From contig OX637291.1 of NCBI GenBank assembly GCA_951799445.1, positions 5,830,501-5,894,500 on the forward strand: 64,000 nt of DNA. Reading direction: 5' to 3'. How positions within the stretch are numbered: position 1 is the stretch's first letter; the number at the start of each line of letters is the position of its first letter. The notes below the pieces were generated by a model. It had not been told where the DNA came from, searched no databases, and was given only the letters and a program-made list of their open reading frames with translations. Both the position numbers and the translations under genes were made by a program. The DNA is from Pseudisothecium myosuroides. Its lineage: Eukaryota; Streptophyta; Bryopsida; Hypnales; Lembophyllaceae. Positions 1-11,009 of the stretch are shown here, one piece after another.

Positions 1-2994
1 ATATCATCCATTTCGCTGAGTTGGTAGGAATTCATGACTTTGACACTTTTCAAGGTGGGCACCTTGAAAAGTCGATCAATATTCACCAATCCTAGTATTC
101 AGAGCTCTGTGTAGCTGAATGTCACAACTCTGGTGCTCTGAATCACAAAATTAATTGATATAAAATAATGAATGAATTGAAACTCACCCAACAGTTGATT
201 CAGAAATAAGATCTTATTAGCTTAGTTAGTGAGGATGAAGAATCCAGATTTTTGCAAGCAGGGGGTAGCAAGCTTACATTGTACGATACCTTCCAGATCA
301 ACAAGCACCTCATCTGATGCAGGAATGCAGAACGGTCCTGGAGTGGCCAACATATTATACTTCTGCACGATTCTGGAAAGGCATCTCAGGGGCTCCTCAT
401 TCGATTCTCCATCTGCATTGCCCTACATTTGCAATCCTTCGAAATATTAGTGACGAAAGTCAGTTTGAAGTCAATACTGACTTTTGAAACCATGCTCTTG
501 CACTGTTGCTTGGTGCCCTCAGACCTCATTGCTACAAATTTAGGTTTAAATTCTGTTCATGCCGAGAGCAAGGCTCAACAAACTCTCATAATATCAATTT
601 CCTAAAATTGGAGCGATTCCAGCATCAAGGTTCCAACATATATATATACATAAAGGTCTACAATCGACTGGACAAGTATGGATGTGTGTTTTAAAAAAGG
701 GGTTCTGAAAGGTGCCAAAATATTGGAATTCTGCAATTTAACAAAGGTAGCGTTTGACCCAATTATTTACAAAAAGAAACCAAATCAAAGATATGAAAGA
801 AGAGAGATAACCTCTGAGACATCGTGCGAGATTCCCCCAAAGGCAGTCTTAATTACGACCTTGGACACTGAAGTATTAATATCCTCTGGCTTGGTCTTTT
901 CTGGGGAAAATATAAGAAGATTTTCGTCTGTCTGCGTTAAGGTGTCCCAGGGATGCAATCCGTCCAATTTCACTTTCTCCCGAAGAAACAGAAGATTGGA
1001 TCCCCTGATGGTGATGAAACTTCCAGAATCGGATGCCTTTCGGAATGCAGATTTGACCTGCAACCACAAAAACATTCAACAGCTCGATCAGACACCTCAT
1101 GAATTTCAAGAAAAATCTCACCTTGTACTATTAATTCTGAGGGCCTCATTCAAGTACGTCATGCGAACATCGAAAATTCAGGGTTTAAGATTTAGGGTTT
1201 ATAAAGTCCCCTCTTTGATAACAGGGGATTACGAATAAATTATCCCTGTGTGATTAGGGAATATCTACACATTCCAATCGGCAAAATTCCAGTATGAAGG
1301 GAACGCGGCAAAGTGCACTGTACACAGTGCACCCTGCAGTTTAATTTGCCGGGTGGAGTGTACCCACCGGACTGTACTGGGTGATTTTCCTACTGCGATT
1401 TGGCTAGACATACACTCTTTCCCGAGGGTCAAAACAATCTCCTATGACTCGGTGAAGGGGAAATAGCAGGCAGAAGTGAAATAACCTTCCTGGGATCCTT
1501 GTGGGGGATGGAGCCAAGTCATAAATCATGCATGGTTCTTAGTTCTTTCAATGCAATGCAAATTTTAGTGATATGAGTTCTGATCTTGCTGACCTTTGGA
1601 GCTGGTGACAGGACCACGATCTTCGGAAGAGGATGATCTGCGCTGGCATTACGACCAGAAAATTTGGCCTGTGCAAGCACATCCTCCACTGCGGATTGGT
1701 AGTATTTTTGAAACATCAACTTGCTCCAGGGCTTGACAGACTTGCCTGGCACACAATATGGGCCCACACTAGGAACCCCTCTGCTTTTTCCGGACACTTG
1801 TATCCCAAAAGTAGGTGATTCCTCCTGGGGACCCTGTAACCCGTCTTTCAGGAGTGATCGCAGCGGATCCTCGTCATCAGACAGGTTCAGGAAACGACTC
1901 TTGAGATGCGGGTCGGCATTGGAGGCTTGTACACTCAGACTGTCCCATATCTGCGGAGCGCCGAAGGAAATCGCAATCAAGGAGTCTGGGTTCCCCTCCT
2001 GCATGAATATTCCATGCAAACCACACTTGGTTCAGAATAATTTAATGAACAATTAATTTGTTCCGAGTTTAATCGAATCCAAAGCAAAGTATGTCAGTAC
2101 CTGCAACAAACTATGCATGCCTGAGAACAAAATATATGTCTCTAGGACGAAAAATAGATGAATGCACATGGAGATTTTGGACTTCGTCGTAATCTCATAG
2201 GGGATTGTACTAAATTGTAAACATGCATGGAGATGCTGGTACGCAAGTGCCACGACTTCATCCGTCTCACGTGGACGAGTTTCATCCATCCCCAACCATA
2301 GTTTCCCTTAAACCCTTGCATTGTCTGCACTGGTGAGGTCCAAGTCTGCAACGGGTTTGGTAAAAATGAATTGCGAGCGTTTGTTGCATGATGCATCGGG
2401 TTCGCTTGAAGGAGACAATAATCAACGCAACAGTCAAGAAACAAAGTATTGAAAGCGGGTAAGAAGGGATAACCTGGAGGAAATGAATCAACAAATTAGA
2501 AAATCGATATATCCAGGCGTACGTACCGATTTGGTAGTATCGATTTTTTTCTCCTTCCAGAAGCGAATGGTTACCATCTGCGCCACCGCGCCCCCCAATC
2601 TGTGTCCGCAGAAGATGAGGCGCTTCCCGGAACGATACAACTCCGCGAGCAATTTGAAATCAGGTCCCAGGAAGCTAACGGCCAGCCCCGAGACCGTGGC
2701 ATGAAGGTCACGGCTCGTCGGCAGTTTCTCCCTGTCCCGACCGAGGTATTCAAAATCGCGAGCTCCGCGAAATGCAATGAAAGTGGCCTCCCTACCGTAC
2801 GCCACCCAAAACTTTATGCTGCGCGGATCATCTTCCTGGTCCACGGAGACGAGCACCCTGTCAAACTGAATGTCCATGGGATACTTGTCCCTGGCCTTAT
2901 TCAGATACTTCTCGACGTCTTCATTCTTATCAATCAGAACCGCCTCGGAACAGAAAAATGCGGGTCGAAGGTCCTGACAACGCTCGTAGTCCAT
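1..2994 (-). CDS. Class-3 lipase-like multidomain protein, 5' part of a gene running off the left edge
   Basis: Four exons can be placed: 2994-2527, 1998-1594, 1057-812 and 422-278. The first three junctions are in phase 0 and the last ends in phase 1. The start is the first ATG after an in-frame TAG, and exon 1 ends at a consensus GTACGT donor. Exon 1 reads as a lipase_3 fold: strand YGREATFIAFRG, then the nucleophile elbow CGHRLGGAVAQ near residues 129-139. Exon 2 continues with AISFGAPQIWDS, the usual segment after the elbow. The elbow should be GHSLGG; Arg replaces the catalytic Ser at residue 132 (codon 2599-2601), so hydrolysis is unlikely. Exons 3 and 4 match exons 2 and 3 of the plus-strand neighbour (shared NLLFLRE and [12 protein letters not shown] segments; same phases). 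Sequence at about 1-62 may be a fifth exon, but its boundary does not fit cleanly. Function is inferred only from the fold; the rest lies outside the window. Confidence 0.72.
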
Positions 2995-3430
2995 GGCGTC
3001 GGAACCGCGCAGCTGCTCAAAATGAAGCTAGAGTAGCTGTCGCAGCCACCCGGAGCACGTCCCTCCAGCCCGCTCGCACTGCGACGTACTGTAGCTACCG
3101 AGGCGCGTTGGTGGAAGCGGGGTTTATCGACAGACCCACGCGCACTGGGGAGGCCGCTTCTCCGGTGGACCTCGTCGATCCTTACCTTGTCACCACACCC
3201 GCTCCCAAGGTGAGATCGATGAATGCGTGCGTCACTTAGTTTCCTTATTCGATTGTCTAGCGCGTATGTATACAGACAATTGCCAAATCATTCTGTTCTG
3301 TGCGCGCTTGTAAACCATGCATGCATGGTTGAAATTGTGACATTCATCATCACAAAGTTCGTCGAAAAACTATCGAGGACAGTTTTAGATTTACGTTTCA
3401 GCTAAGCAGTGCCAAAATCGTGGAATTCCG

Positions 3431-3524
<94 letters not shown>

Positions 3525-6500
3525 TATATACAAAACACGAAATTGGTGTTGCTGTGCACATGTTTCAGCCTATACAACCAAATGAACACTTGGATGTAGA
3601 AACCTAAACCCTGTCCTTGAAAATTTGTAGAAGTTATCGATCTCAATGTCCTGTGATAAACTGTGCACCCAGAATCTATCTGCTTTGTTTCTATCTTTGA
3701 GGGGTCTGCCTGAGTTCCTAAAGTTGTTTAGTGCACTTGATCTTTCAATAGTGTTGATCACCCGCTTACACTGAATTGCAGGTCTCCAGAGCAAGATGGA
3801 AAGCGGAGGAACAGGACTCGGATCAACGATTCGTCATCGTGGAGGGCGAGAATCTGTTGTTTCTTCGAGAAGCTGTCAGTGTCACTGGGTATCACGGACA
3901 GGACGATTGGGAAATCGGTAAGCAAAGTGACAAGTTACTTTTCATCTATGATCCGAAAGACTCCAGTACGAAACCCAAGGGCTGCGACAATGCTATTTCT
4001 ATGGTGATCATCAAAACGGCTTTTGGAGAAATCAGTCATCCCATCGTGCATGCCGAGGTTCGTTTTCACTTCTCAGGTCAAAAACAAAATTCCAGTTCAT
4101 CCATCCCTGTGCCCTGGCTCCACCTGACCGACTAGTACCCGCAAACAGAATTAAATATTGATGCCTATGAAACATTTGGAAGATTTCCAGCACATGAAAA
4201 CTGACCGAGTGGCAAATTTTCTTTTCTCTTCACGGAATAGACATGTTTCATCAAGAAACAATTGTGGAAGTTCAAAACAGGAATGCAGTCTGACTCCTTT
4301 AATTTCATGCTATAATTCTACCTGATTCAAGATAACTGCAGACGGTAACTTGGATTGACATGTCCAGGTAACCGTGCTCTGAATGATGACATAATCCGGG
4401 TGTATTTATGCGGCTGCTCGATTGTAAATAATTGGCTGTTTTCAGGATTATCCCAGTAAGGAAAGAATGCTAATTGGAGCCCAGAGGAAGCTTAAGAAGA
4501 TTGCTGAGTCATTGATGGTGAAAGCCACTCCACCCTTAAGCATTCACCCAAACTCAGATGCCGACGTCATGGCCAGTTTGGACGAAGTTATGCACTGTGA
4601 GTTGTATGTAACTTCTAAAGATTGTATCTATTGCCTTCTAACCTTGATAAAGCTTGACTATTGCCTTCTCTTTTCTTTTAAATGCTATTAAAAACGATTT
4701 AGGAGAGCTTCGTCCTGCAAATATACTGTCATGTCATGAGTCCTCTTGTGACTGTGGATCGGAAGGGTGCCAACCCATACTGCTGACGAAGCTGTTGGGC
4801 CTATATATTGCAACATAATTTGATCATCTATTGGTTTCAAATGCCTAGCTACTTATGGGTATCCCTGATTCTGCAAGGAATGGTCATGGATTCAATAGTC
4901 CTGTCATTAAAAATCTTACGAAATCTTGGCTAATCCATGCATTTTGGACAAACTTACTCGAGTCCATCCTGTAACGGTAGTATACGTCTAATAATTACTT
5001 GTGATTCAAACCATATGTCATACAACCCATTCTATTTTAAGTGGTGCCCGTGCTTGTAATTAATCAGGTCATAATTTCCTAGACTTAAAGTGCAGGCACC
5101 TGGATTCCAGGGCTACTACTGTACGACATGGAGAAGCTTGACTGGATCCTCAGTTCTTATCTAGTGAGGGAAAATTCTTGCAGGTGTTCCTGTGTTGAGT
5201 GGGAAAGGGGTGTCCAGCAAATTTTCTCAAATAACGACATTCACCAACACCGGTGGAAGTGATTTCTTAGATCACATTAAAGACATAAATTACATGTTCA
5301 AGCAAGTTATAAGCTGTTCAAACAGCTGGTACGTACGTTTTCATATCGATTTCCATTTCAATGCTCAATCCACAGGTTCTGAGGGGTTCTTGAAATGCAC
5401 AATTAATCTAGGTTTCTGTTTCACCCATAATTAATTCTTTGTACTCTAGCTTGGGAGAAAAAATATCCCATCCGGTAGGGTTGGCGAACGTACTTTAAGA
5501 GTCTGTTTATTCAACACCTAAGGGCCAAATTCCTCCACAGAGTGACTGGTACACTCCCAATTAGTGCCTGCGACACTAATTTACCGAAGGCACACTATTT
5601 AAAGTTAGTGCAAGCTGAAACATTCTTGAATTGTTCTAGTATTGCAGGTGACACTAAATTTGCTCACTCATTTGTAAGATAAATCAGTGGAGTGTTTCTT
5701 TGTACTGTTGTAGTTGAATAGCTACTTTTGACTCCTACGAAAGAAAATGTTAGTTTTGGGTGCCACAAATTAACCACCGACGGTGCGGTAGGATTGCAAC
5801 CGCAATCAACCTGCAAGTCAAGAAACTCCTTACATTTATCGGATCCCACTTAGCGCACCACTCTATCTTTAACAATTTCTAGAAAGGTTCTTTAGAAATG
5901 GTTTTATTCTCTAACTGCTGCTGACTTGTTTAAAATCCAGTCTGAAGGTGGAGTACAAATCGTCGGGATTGAAGAATCGCTTGGGTAAATTTCTACAGAA
6001 TAATCTGAAGTGGGCCATGCCTGCAGTTATGGCGAGCATTTTAGTGTTGCCGATAACTTTGGGGGCTCTATTGGGGGTCTTGATCTTCTACGAAAAAAGA
6101 GCATCATCGTTGGGTATGAAATGGTTTTGCAAAGAGCCATTGACGAAGCTTCTGAATGGCGCACATCAACAGGGTTGCGAAACAATGGTGGCACATGTGG
6201 AGTACGCAACAGTTTGTCCAGTGATTATCTTGAGACGCTGCTTGCTGAAACAGGTGGGTCACCCTAACTAAGCACATTAATTAATTGTGTCGCAGAAAAT
6301 TGGAGATTACTACTCGCTGCACGTCAAGCATCAAATGCAATCTAGTAAGTTACCGAAATTAAATGTAACGTGTGCACCAATTGTGATCTAATGGGAGTTT
6401 AAAGTCTTTACTTATTTTCTTTATGTGAAGTTTGCAGTAACTCTCGCTTATGATTCATTCTCACTGATCAATTTAAACCTTGAACGCCTGAATCCATTTT

Positions 6501-9500
6501 TGAATTTTATTCCCATGTTTGCTTTTATTTATTTATATATATGTATATTCAAAATTCTCCTAAATCTCATCAAATTCATAAAAAAAGAATGTTATCTTCA
6601 AAGATTTAAGTATTCCTTTGGACGAATGAGAAGTTATTTAGATGAACATAGCTCTGGAGGTCTCTGGTCATCATCCAAAAAATGGTCTTTGGAGCGCTCG
6701 CCGGGGTAATGATGTAAGATAAGAGGCTGGTGTCATTGTCATCTCTCTAATACTGCGTCCTTTTCGAAGAAGATGAGTAGAAAGCAAGCTGCAAGTGCGC
6801 ATTTGTTCATATCTGATCGAAGGCTTGCGAATTGTGGATGATTTTTCAGTGTCTGGAAGCTGTTCTGAATTTCAAGACATGATCAAAAAAGCTCACTTAA
6901 TGCAACCCAAGGATGTTAAAGATTTCAGGTCAGAATACTTCCTGAACGCCACAGCGAAGTCCAGGATCAAGCTGCTGAAACGAATCAAGGTGGTGTGCGA
7001 CAGCATATCCTTGTACACGAAAGTGGTGCTGGACAGGCACTACATCGGTGTTTTCGGCGAAGAAGACTCCGGAAAGTCCACCTTCATTAAGGTGAAATTA
7101 TCAATGATGATGCTCTGGCCACTGATCGACCGAGCTCGTTGTCTTTATTCTTTATTTGCCATGGCGTGGAATGAATTTCTTGCTGTATCTGTGCTTTCAA
7201 GATTTTCTGTAGGCTGCTGTTTACAGTTGAGCACGTTTTCATTTAACGGACTGCATGAACAGACTCCGTCTGTCCAGTAATTTCAAGCATTTGGAAGGGA
7301 ACATGAATAGTAAGGACTCGATGAGGAATTTGCAAAAACGCCCGAATTGGACCTGATCTCAGGGATTTGAACTAGCTTTCCAACGAGCTTCTTTGCGTCC
7401 AAACCGGAGTTGTCAGTAATTAGGCACAAAGGTTTAATCAGTCTGGGGTATATTTTTCAGTTTTGATTTCTCATTTTTGCATGAAGATATGTTATGAATT
7501 TTGTCATGGTACGTTGAAATGAGATGACTTTTCTTGATGCCTTGGCTAATTTCCAATGTCTCTTCCATGAAACTATTCGATTCGATTTGGTGCCTCGTCT
7601 GATTTGGGACAATTTTTTGGTTTCAGAAAAGGTGTCAAGTAATCTTGGATATGAGGGAGACTAGCAGTTTTTAGTGCCCAAAATTAAGCGGAAAGCAGCC
7701 AGTCAGTAACTAACCGACCTCCTTTTGTTGTGTGCAGAGAGTTCTGGAGAAATTCGGCTCCATTTCCACCGTGCCAAGTTGCCGGCCACGGGCATGGACA
7801 TTCACACCAAAACTGTGGTGCCCTACAGGTTGAACGAGACTTTGTGGCTGGTGGACTTCCCAGGCAGCAATGGAGTCGACCGTTATGCCGACATGTGGAA
7901 ACAATTCACAGCCCTTTCTAGCTCGGCGATCCTGTTTCTTGCGTTTGTTGTAAGGCCAACTAGCTCTGCATTGCACTATTTATGTCCATTCACAATTCAA
8001 TACCCCTATTGATATATAATCACTAGTACAGAACCACTTCGCTCTTGTTTACGTGACTTCCGAGGATTTCTTCCCTTAATGACTAACAGAAAACTCTTGT
8101 TGAACGACTTCAATCTTCTTCAACCTCCATTGTTGAAAAATCCCAAGAAATAAATGTAAACAAGAGGTGGTTTGGTGCTAACTGTGGGCACCGAGCTTGT
8201 GTGCACTTCAGCACAACGTCTCAGGACTGTTGTTGCTTGCTTGAGTTCGAGGCTATCTATCTCCCAACTAACGAGGCGTCTTCTTTTGGATCTGCGCCCA
8301 TGTGGCAGGGTGATGTGAAGAGGGAGCAAGTGCAAATGTACAAGGAGTTGAAGGACAATCTTGGAGCCGAGACGAAGGTGGCCATTGTGTTCAACAAAGT
8401 GGATTTGATGTTCACCCCTCAAAAGAAAGCGATTCTGACTCTCCACTACTTTGAGGAGCAACAAGCCAAGACTCGGAGGAAGTTCAAATGCGAGAACGAC
8501 GGGATTCTCTTCAGCTGCGTGAAACCGGATCCTCCGGAATCCCTGGTAGAACTCCAGAAGGTTGGGGTGCTGGGATTTGAAGAAATCATGTGGGTGGTAC
8601 ATCCGAATTGGAAGGCACCTGAAATCGTCCCACTTGCTGGAAATCAATGTCGAGATCTTTCGTCAAAGCTTTTAAAAACCGTTGGAAGCGTCAACGAGCT
8701 CATCTACAAATTTGAAGCATCATCCACCGATGCCTTTCGACCAGCTCTAGAGAATTTCCACAGAATCAGAGAGAAGGCGAGCTTGCTTGTCGAGGAATGC
8801 TCCAATCCAGAGTGGTGTAAAGCATCTGTGTTTCAGATTTATAACGAAGAGGCATTCCGAGAGATCTTGCAGGAGTTAGGACTGTGTTACAATGTCATCT
8901 ACGAGCAAGCCAAGAATATGAGTCTCTCGAATGGGCTGGTTCTCCGAGTAGAAGACCTTCGCCAATTGCAAGGTGCAACCTTTTTGCCAGCATCAGAAAA
9001 TGATGTCCGTGAAGATCAGGAAGCGATGCAGAGAAGATGTGAGGACTTGGTGAAGAATTCCCGGTCATCTGATGATCGGATACTCGCTAAATATTTGTTG
9101 CGAAGGCTGATGAATGGCCGCACATCAAAAGAGCGCAGTATTGATGCCTCGGTCATGTATGATGCATCGTTATTGGAGGTGACTACAAATGAACTTCGAG
9201 GAACTTGGGGCATGGTTGTCACGGCCATTGGAAGAGGATCAGGGGCTGAAAGCATTTACCGCACAGAATGGCATGGCATCCCGTGCGCCAAGAAGGTTTT
9301 CTACCACGAAGAGGTGAATGCCGATTTCCTGGAGGAAGCTGCAATTCTGTCCAGTCTCAACCACCCAAACATTGTCAAATTCTTCTGTTGTGGCGATGAG
9401 AGCGAAGGAGACAGGAAGTGCTTCATTGGGATGGAGATCTTGCAGATGAGCTTAACTGAGTTGATTGACCGTCGGAGCGAGGAAAAAAAACCATTTACAA

Positions 9501-11005
9501 TCCATGTAGCGCTTGACATCATCTTGCAAATTGCGCGCGGGGTGCTGTATCTTCATGATTTAGGGATTGCGCATCGCGACCTCAAACCGCAGAATGTGGT
9601 CATTGATATAGTTCGGCACAATACCTTTCGTGTGAAGTTGGTTGATTTTGGAATGTCAAAGACCAAAGTTCAAGTCTCCAAATCCAATACTGTATCAAAA
9701 AAGGGTTGCGGTACAACAACTTACAGAGCACCAGAGGCATTTCCTGAACATCCAAAAGATGCAAATGGTAAGCAGAAGGTGAATTGGTTCAGAGCGGATG
9801 CTTACAGCTTTGCTGTGACGTGTTCATCAATTCTATCCTTGAAAAAGCCCTATGCAAATGATGGGTTGGGAAAAACACTGTACAATAAGTTGGTACGCAC
9901 TTCTCTTCCACCGCTTAGGCCGGAGTTCCCTCCTGGTTGCCCCAAAGAGTTGTCTAATCTTTTGGATGAATGTTGGACTACCTCCTGGAATGCAAGACCC
10001 AAGTTTGCCGACATTTGCGCAAGGCTTGAGAAGTTCAAACATGACCTTCAGAGAGGACCGAATGTTGTCAGGCATGGTCAGCAGACAGTAGATAGTTTTC
10101 TATCGAACAGCCACTCATACATTGATAACATGCTGGCGAAGCGTTCCAAGCTCCGAATTCCTGTCAAACACATTGCTGATGAATTGGCCCCAATTCCAAG
10201 TGATGATGAAGCCAATGTCAGTGATGACGAGGTTGAGCAGATAATTTATGAGGTAATCATTCAGGCAGAAATTCAAGAATGTTCGTAGGTTTTGTTGCAA
10301 TTGAAATGTTCTATTTCTAGAGTTGTATAATTTGAAGAAATTCAAAGTAGACGTTGTAGATCTAGTTCATGCCTTTTAGATCACATTCTAGTTCACATTG
10401 CTATAGATCACCTACAGAATTGCACCTCCTTTGTTGTCCTGGGTCTCCTTTCGATCATTTTTCTTCTTTGATCAAGAGAGTGATGAATCTCATGTCCTTA
10501 ATCTATCCATGTTTTATTGATCTAGGCTGGCGATGACAAGATTTTGGATCTGAATTGGATATCGGCCCAACAAAAGAAATTTATCGTGGCTGCCGTGGCT
10601 GGCGAGAATGATGAACTGACTGCTGATCTGAAAAGGGCATGCGAAAAGGTTACCAAGCAGATTAACCTGACTGTAATCCCGACTACTGTTGAGTGGGGAC
10701 AGGCAATGATAGATGTCAGGGACCAACTCCGAGCCCAATTTCCTGCGTACAACGTCATGATAGTGCACCCTCATCACCACAAAGAATTTGAGGAATACGC
10801 GCACTGCAATGTCCAACTGAAAGTTCACAAGTACAATGTCGGCAGCGTTCAGGTGTATATTTTCAAGCGCGGACAGTTCACTCTTCTGGGTGATGGCGGT
10901 TTCATAAATTGGTGCTTCGGTGGAAATTGTGAAAGAAATGACAACAAGGTCACTTTCTGGGATATTCCCTCAGACTCAGGATGGGTACCCTCTGAACAGC
11001 GGTAA
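2958..11005 (+). CDS. Membrane-anchored GTPase-protein kinase fusion with C-terminal GDGGFINW module
   Basis: Phase-consistent exons: ?-3209, 3782-4057, 4446-4596, 5184-5328, 5941-6253, 6296-6344, 6823-7091, 7740-7949, 8309-10252, 10526-11005, about 1,360 residues. Exons 5 and 6 encode a hydrophobic run near residues 298-324 ([19 protein letters not shown]), a likely membrane segment. The GTPase motifs are split over exons: G1 GEEDSGKST at the end of exon 7, G3 VDFPGSNG in exon 8, G4 FNKVD at the start of exon 9. After a helical linker comes a Raf/TKL-like kinase (about 860-1130): [11 protein letters not shown] loop, CAKK lysine, [14 protein letters not shown] and RAPEAF, all intact, so activity is plausible. 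An acidic tail and a 159-residue final exon with GDGGFINW follow. The 5' end is uncertain: the only in-frame ATG is 2958, antisense to the neighbour's first exon. Exon 8 needs acceptor 7738-7739; the more usual CAG two bases upstream shifts frame. Substrate and pathway are unknown. Confidence 0.8.
3431..3530. repeat. (TA)n microsatellite in the first intron of the GTPase-kinase gene
   Basis: About 100 bases of almost uninterrupted TA dinucleotides between the 3209 donor and the 3781 acceptor. It is the only long pure dinucleotide tract in the left gene region. Confidence 0.95.
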
Positions 11006-11009
11006 GTAA
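11003..11009 (+). promoter_or_regulatory. Consensus splice donor overlapping the last stop codon
   Basis: The final frame of the GTPase-kinase gene ends CAG CGG TAA, and the same bases spell G|GTAAGT, a perfect U1 donor. If spliced, the stop is removed and the protein would gain another exon; if not, it ends here. Candidate downstream acceptors exist (for example a TTTCTGCAG near 11150), but I could not identify a convincing extra exon. Confidence 0.4.

Noticed and set aside
5096..5163. Extra exon in the GTPase-kinase gene with good splice sites (GTGCAG acceptor, CTA|GTGAGG donor)
   Set aside because: Including it breaks the phase of the next exon (5184-5328), while joining 4596 directly to 5184 keeps the frame into the membrane segment.
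6010..6267. Second open frame over the membrane-segment exon
   Set aside because: Only the other frame joins both neighbouring exons in phase.
8201..8308. Upstream extension of the kinase-bearing frame from a GTG at 8201
   Set aside because: It is intron read-through. The GTPase exon ends at a GTAAGG donor (7950) and the TGTGGCAG acceptor at 8308 restores phase.
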